The notes under the pieces are model-generated. The model worked only from the letters and a program-made list of their open reading frames with translations. It was not told the origin of the DNA and ran no database searches. From the NCBI GenBank assembly GCA_963797535.1, contig CAWCPQ010000001.1, forward strand, positions 1,178,001 through 1,242,000: a stretch of 64,000 bases of DNA, given 5' to 3'. Each line of letters opens with the position of its first letter. Within the stretch, counting starts at the first letter, position 1. Made by a program: the position numbers and the translations under genes. The DNA comes from JAWWOL01 sp963797535. Its GTDB lineage: Bacteria > Actinomycetota > Actinomycetes > JAWWOL01. This document shows positions 61,825 to 64,000 of the stretch, piece after piece.

Positions 61825-62441
61825 CGGCGCTGACGTTCGCCCCGATGGGAGAGAACGCGCTGCTGATCGGCTGTGGAGATCTCGCGACCGTGCGGCGGGT
61901 GGACGCCGCCCTGCTGCGCGCCGAGCTGCCGTGGGTACGCGACATCGTGCCCGCGTACGACTCGGTCCTCGTGGTGGCGCACCCCACCAGCGGGGTCGAC
62001 CCGCGATCCCTGGCCGGCGAGCTGGCCGGATGGTCGCTGCCCGATGCCGCGTCGGACAGGGCGGAAGTCGTCACGCTGCACGTGCGCTACGACGGCCCGG
62101 ACCTCGACGACGTGTGCGACCTCACCGGCCTGAGCGCCGACGAGGTGGTCGCCCGGCACACAGCGGGGGCCTACACGGTCGCTTTCCTCGGCTTCTCCCC
62201 CGGCTTCCCCTACCTGACCGGACTGGATCCGGCGCTGTCCGTGCCTCGGCTGGCCTCGCCCCGCACCTCGGTGCCGCCGGGTTCCGTCGGCATCGGCGGC
62301 GACCAGACCGGTGTCTACCCCGCCCCCACGCCGGGCGGCTGGCGGCTGATCGGCACCACCAGCGACGTGCTGTTCGACCCGCGGCGTCAGCCGCCCGCGC
62401 TGCTGGCACCGGGCGACACCGTGCGCTTCGTGGCCTCGTGA
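61821..62441 (+). CDS. pxpB: 5-oxoprolinase subunit PxpB
   Basis: 206 aa, KipI/allophanate-hydrolase subunit 1 family: FAPMGENALLIGCGDLA, VAHPTSGVDPRSLAGELAG, HTAGAYTVAFLGFSPGFPYL, TSVPPGSVGIGGDQTGVYPA and PGGWRLIGTTSDVLFDP. Works with PxpC and PxpA. Overlaps pxpA by 4 bases and pxpC by 4 bases. Confidence 0.94.
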   Translation: MTALTFAPMGENALLIGCGDLATVRRVDAALLRAELPWVRDIVPAYDSVLVVAHPTSGVDPRSLAGELAGWSLPDAASDRAEVVTLHVRYDGPDLDDVCDLTGLSADEVVARHTAGAYTVAFLGFSPGFPYLTGLDPALSVPRLASPRTSVPPGSVGIGGDQTGVYPAPTPGGWRLIGTTSDVLFDPRRQPPALLAPGDTVRFVAS

Positions 62442-63250
62442 GCACGCTGCTCGTGCTCTCGGCCGGGGTGCAGACAACGGTCCAGGACCTCGGCCGGTCG
62501 GGTTATGCCCGGATCGGCGTGCCAGTGGCCGGAGCGCTCGACCCGGCCGCGCTTGTCTCGGCCAACCGCGCCGTGGGCAACCGCGACGATGCGGCCGGGC
62601 TCGAGTGCGTCCTGCGCGGGCCCACCCTGACGGCGGACACCGAGGTCGCGTTCAGCGTCGTCGGCGCCGGCTGGGCGCGCGGGCCCGAGCCGGTTGCGCG
62701 CGGCGTCCCCTACCCCGTGGGTGCTGTTGCGGCCGGCCTTCGGTGCTGGGTCGCCATCTCGGGCGGGATCGCCATCGAGCCGCTGCTCGGCAGCCGCTCG
62801 ACGGACACCCTGAGCCGGATCGGCGGCCGGCTGCTGCGCACCGGGGACGAGCTGCCACTGGGCCCGGCCGGAGTGGCCTCGGCCTCGGCGACCCCGGCTC
62901 CGGCTCTGCCCGAGGGTGTCGTGACGCTGCGCGTGTTTCCCGGCCCGCACAGCGACCTGGCCGGGTCGCTCGACGGGCGGCGGTTCACGGTGGGTCCGCG
63001 CAGCGACCGCACTGCTCTGCGGCTGGACGGCGAACCGCTGGCGCGCAAAGCCGGCGACATCGCCACGATCGGGGTGGTGGCGGGGGCGGTCCAGCTGCCG
63101 CCGGACGGGCTGCCCATCGTGCTGATGGGCAACGCTGCCACGACCGGCGGCTATCCGGTGGTCGGAGTGGTGGTTGCGGAGGACTTGCGTCTCGCGGCCC
63201 AGCTGCGGCCGGGCGCTGCGGTGCGGTTGCGGGCTCAGGCCGCGGACTGA
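62438..63250 (+). CDS. pxpC: 5-oxoprolinase subunit PxpC
   Basis: 270 aa from the GTG in the GTGA overlap with pxpB. Biotin-dependent-carboxyltransferase-like family: AGVQTTVQDLGRSGYARIGV, GALDPAALVSANRAVGNRDD, GLRCWVAISGGIAIEPLLGS, VGPRSDRTALRLDGEPLA and PIVLMGNAATTGGYPVVGVV. Completes the 5-oxoprolinase complex. The end overlaps the convergent small cysteine protein by 16 bases. Confidence 0.93.
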   Translation: MSTLLVLSAGVQTTVQDLGRSGYARIGVPVAGALDPAALVSANRAVGNRDDAAGLECVLRGPTLTADTEVAFSVVGAGWARGPEPVARGVPYPVGAVAAGLRCWVAISGGIAIEPLLGSRSTDTLSRIGGRLLRTGDELPLGPAGVASASATPAPALPEGVVTLRVFPGPHSDLAGSLDGRRFTVGPRSDRTALRLDGEPLARKAGDIATIGVVAGAVQLPPDGLPIVLMGNAATTGGYPVVGVVVAEDLRLAAQLRPGAAVRLRAQAAD

Positions 63251-63363
63251 CCCGCGTCGGAGTCGGCCGGCTCGGTCTCGGCCGGCAGCACCCACTCGCT
63301 GGCGCACTGTCCGCACCACGCAGCGAGCACGGTGCCATGTTCACACAGGATGTCAGTGGTCAC
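63235..63363 (-). CDS. small cysteine-containing protein
   Basis: 42 aa from a GTG at 63363 behind AGAGGAG. Cysteines lie in TDILCEHGTVLAAWCGQCAS, suggesting a zinc knuckle, followed by an acidic tail. The ribosome binding site and coding-like composition support it; function unknown. It overlaps the end of pxpC. Confidence 0.5.
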   Translation of the reverse strand: MTTDILCEHGTVLAAWCGQCASEWVLPAETEPADSDAGQSAA

Positions 63364-63557
63364 CGGTTGCTCCTCTCTGCGCTTGTGGTCGGCACGTCCG
63401 ACCGGGTTCTTCATAGGCCGAGTGTGCCGGGTTGGGCCGGCCGACACGGCGCGCGTCACCTGATAGACGCGCACTGTTGACAGGCCGTTGTCACACCATC
63501 AACGGCGAGCGTTGCACGCATTGCTGAAGTATTTCTTGGGGCCGGCTGCCCGCGTCG

Positions 63558-63611
63558 TCACTTGTGCCGGCGAACGAGGAACCGAAAGATTGCCCACAGG
63601 ATCAGCCACAT
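63558..63611 (-). CDS. possible 17-aa membrane microprotein
   Basis: ATG at 63611 to TGA at 63558 codes a very hydrophobic then basic peptide (MWLILWAIFRFLVRRHK), the shape of a small membrane anchor peptide. It lies in the leaderless gap between the DUF72 gene and the small cysteine protein. No clear Shine-Dalgarno sequence is seen. Short enough to be chance. Confidence 0.25.
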   Translation of the reverse strand: MWLILWAIFRFLVRRHK

Positions 63612-63630
63612 GCCTGGAGTATGCCCCGAC

Positions 63631-64000
63631 TCAGGTCTCGAGCAGGTCTGCCAGCTGACGAGCATTGACCTGCGCGTAGTTGCGGTAGCAGTTGTTCAGC
63701 AGCACATGCGTCTCCTTGGCCTGCCCGGCCAGCTCGCGCACCCTGGGCGCCCACTCCTCGAGCTCGCCCTCGCTGTAGAGGTAGCCGAAGCGCTCGTAGA
63801 TGTCGCGCGAGGTCCATTTGTCGCTGTGCCCGTGGAACCGTACGACCGCGAGCTCGGACGAGGTGGCGGCCACGACCGGCGGAATCGACGATGCGTGCCC
63901 CTGCGGCATGTCGACGACCACGTAGGGCAGCCCGTACGAGGTCAGGAAGTCGAGGGTCTCCGCCCGGTTGCCCTCGCTCATCCAGGTGTTGTTGCGGAAC
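63631..64000 (-). CDS. DUF72 family protein, C-terminal part
   Basis: The frame stays open to the window edge, so only the C-terminal portion is present: NTWMSEGNRAETLDFL, LPYVVVDMPQGHASSIPPVV, LAVVRFHGHSDKWTSRDIYE, RFGYLYSEGELEEWAPRVRE and AKETHVLLNNCYRNYAQVNA match the TIM-barrel DUF72 family (YecE-like), with the typical NNCYRNYA segment. Function unknown. A family member is about 280 aa, so about 160 residues lie outside. Confidence 0.88.
   Translation of the reverse strand, partial: FRNNTWMSEGNRAETLDFLTSYGLPYVVVDMPQGHASSIPPVVAATSSELAVVRFHGHSDKWTSRDIYERFGYLYSEGELEEWAPRVRELAGQAKETHVLLNNCYRNYAQVNARQLADLLET

Overview
The window is GC-rich actinobacterial chromosome. It is gene-dense, GTG starts are very common, and many neighbouring genes overlap as ATGA or GTGA. 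The gene order msrB - hemQ - cgoX - hemE - DUF3000 - RNase D - (thiolase, fadB) - dxs - TrmA-like methyltransferase - APC permease - two TrkA proteins - OB-fold - DUF3710 - dut - DUF3093 - DUF4193 is, as I remember it, the conserved backbone also found in Mycobacterium tuberculosis around Rv2674-Rv2699c. The other genes suggest a soil actinomycete of the Nocardioidaceae/Propionibacteriales type. That genus-level placement is inference; there is no rRNA gene here to settle it.

Layout. 1-4 kb: a tight minus-strand operon (creatininase family, type III glutamine-synthetase-like ligase, agmatinase-type ureohydrolase, cyclase) that looks like guanidino/amide nitrogen catabolism. 4.0-5.4 kb: a broken DUF4262-type locus. 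5.5-7.3 kb: treZ without treX or treY. 7.3-12.0 kb: a stretch of frameshifted genes, best read as remnants of a RibD-like reductase and of a SWIM zinc-finger + DUF6493 gene pair. 12-17 kb: ATP-dependent DNA ligase (LigC type), an aldo/keto reductase, an amidase and a LigD-type polymerase. 17-24 kb: msrB and the coproporphyrin-dependent haem genes hemQ, cgoX and hemE, split by a lipoprotein, a dioxygenase and a methyltransferase. 24-28.4 kb: small accessory genes, several of them broken. 28.4-35 kb: a DMT transporter, DUF3000, and a signalling/secretion locus (subtilase with a Trp-rich repeat tail, membrane sensor-like protein and histidine kinase, divergent from a LuxR-type response regulator). 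35-43 kb: RNase D, beta-oxidation genes and dxs. 43-46.8 kb: a sugar ABC transporter preceded by two perfect palindromes. 47-54.5 kb: the RNA methyltransferase, APC permease, TrkA, DUF3710, dut and DUF3093 backbone. 54.5-64 kb: a YcaQ-like protein, a PQQ-propeller lipoprotein, small conserved actinobacterial proteins, a gamma-carbonic anhydrase, the 5-oxoprolinase operon pxpABC and the start of a DUF72 gene.

Odd features. Two intergenic copies of an approximately 135 bp element built of 41 bp tandem units with inverted ends lie in opposite orientations at the 3' ends of genes (29-169 and 17938-18068). A 44 bp near-perfect palindrome carries two inverted actinobacterial DnaA-box-like sequences. 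Gene decay is confined to accessory patches between backbone genes, while backbone genes are intact. The subtilase has a tryptophan about every five residues over its last 112 residues. No rRNA, tRNA, CRISPR array or transposase was recognised.
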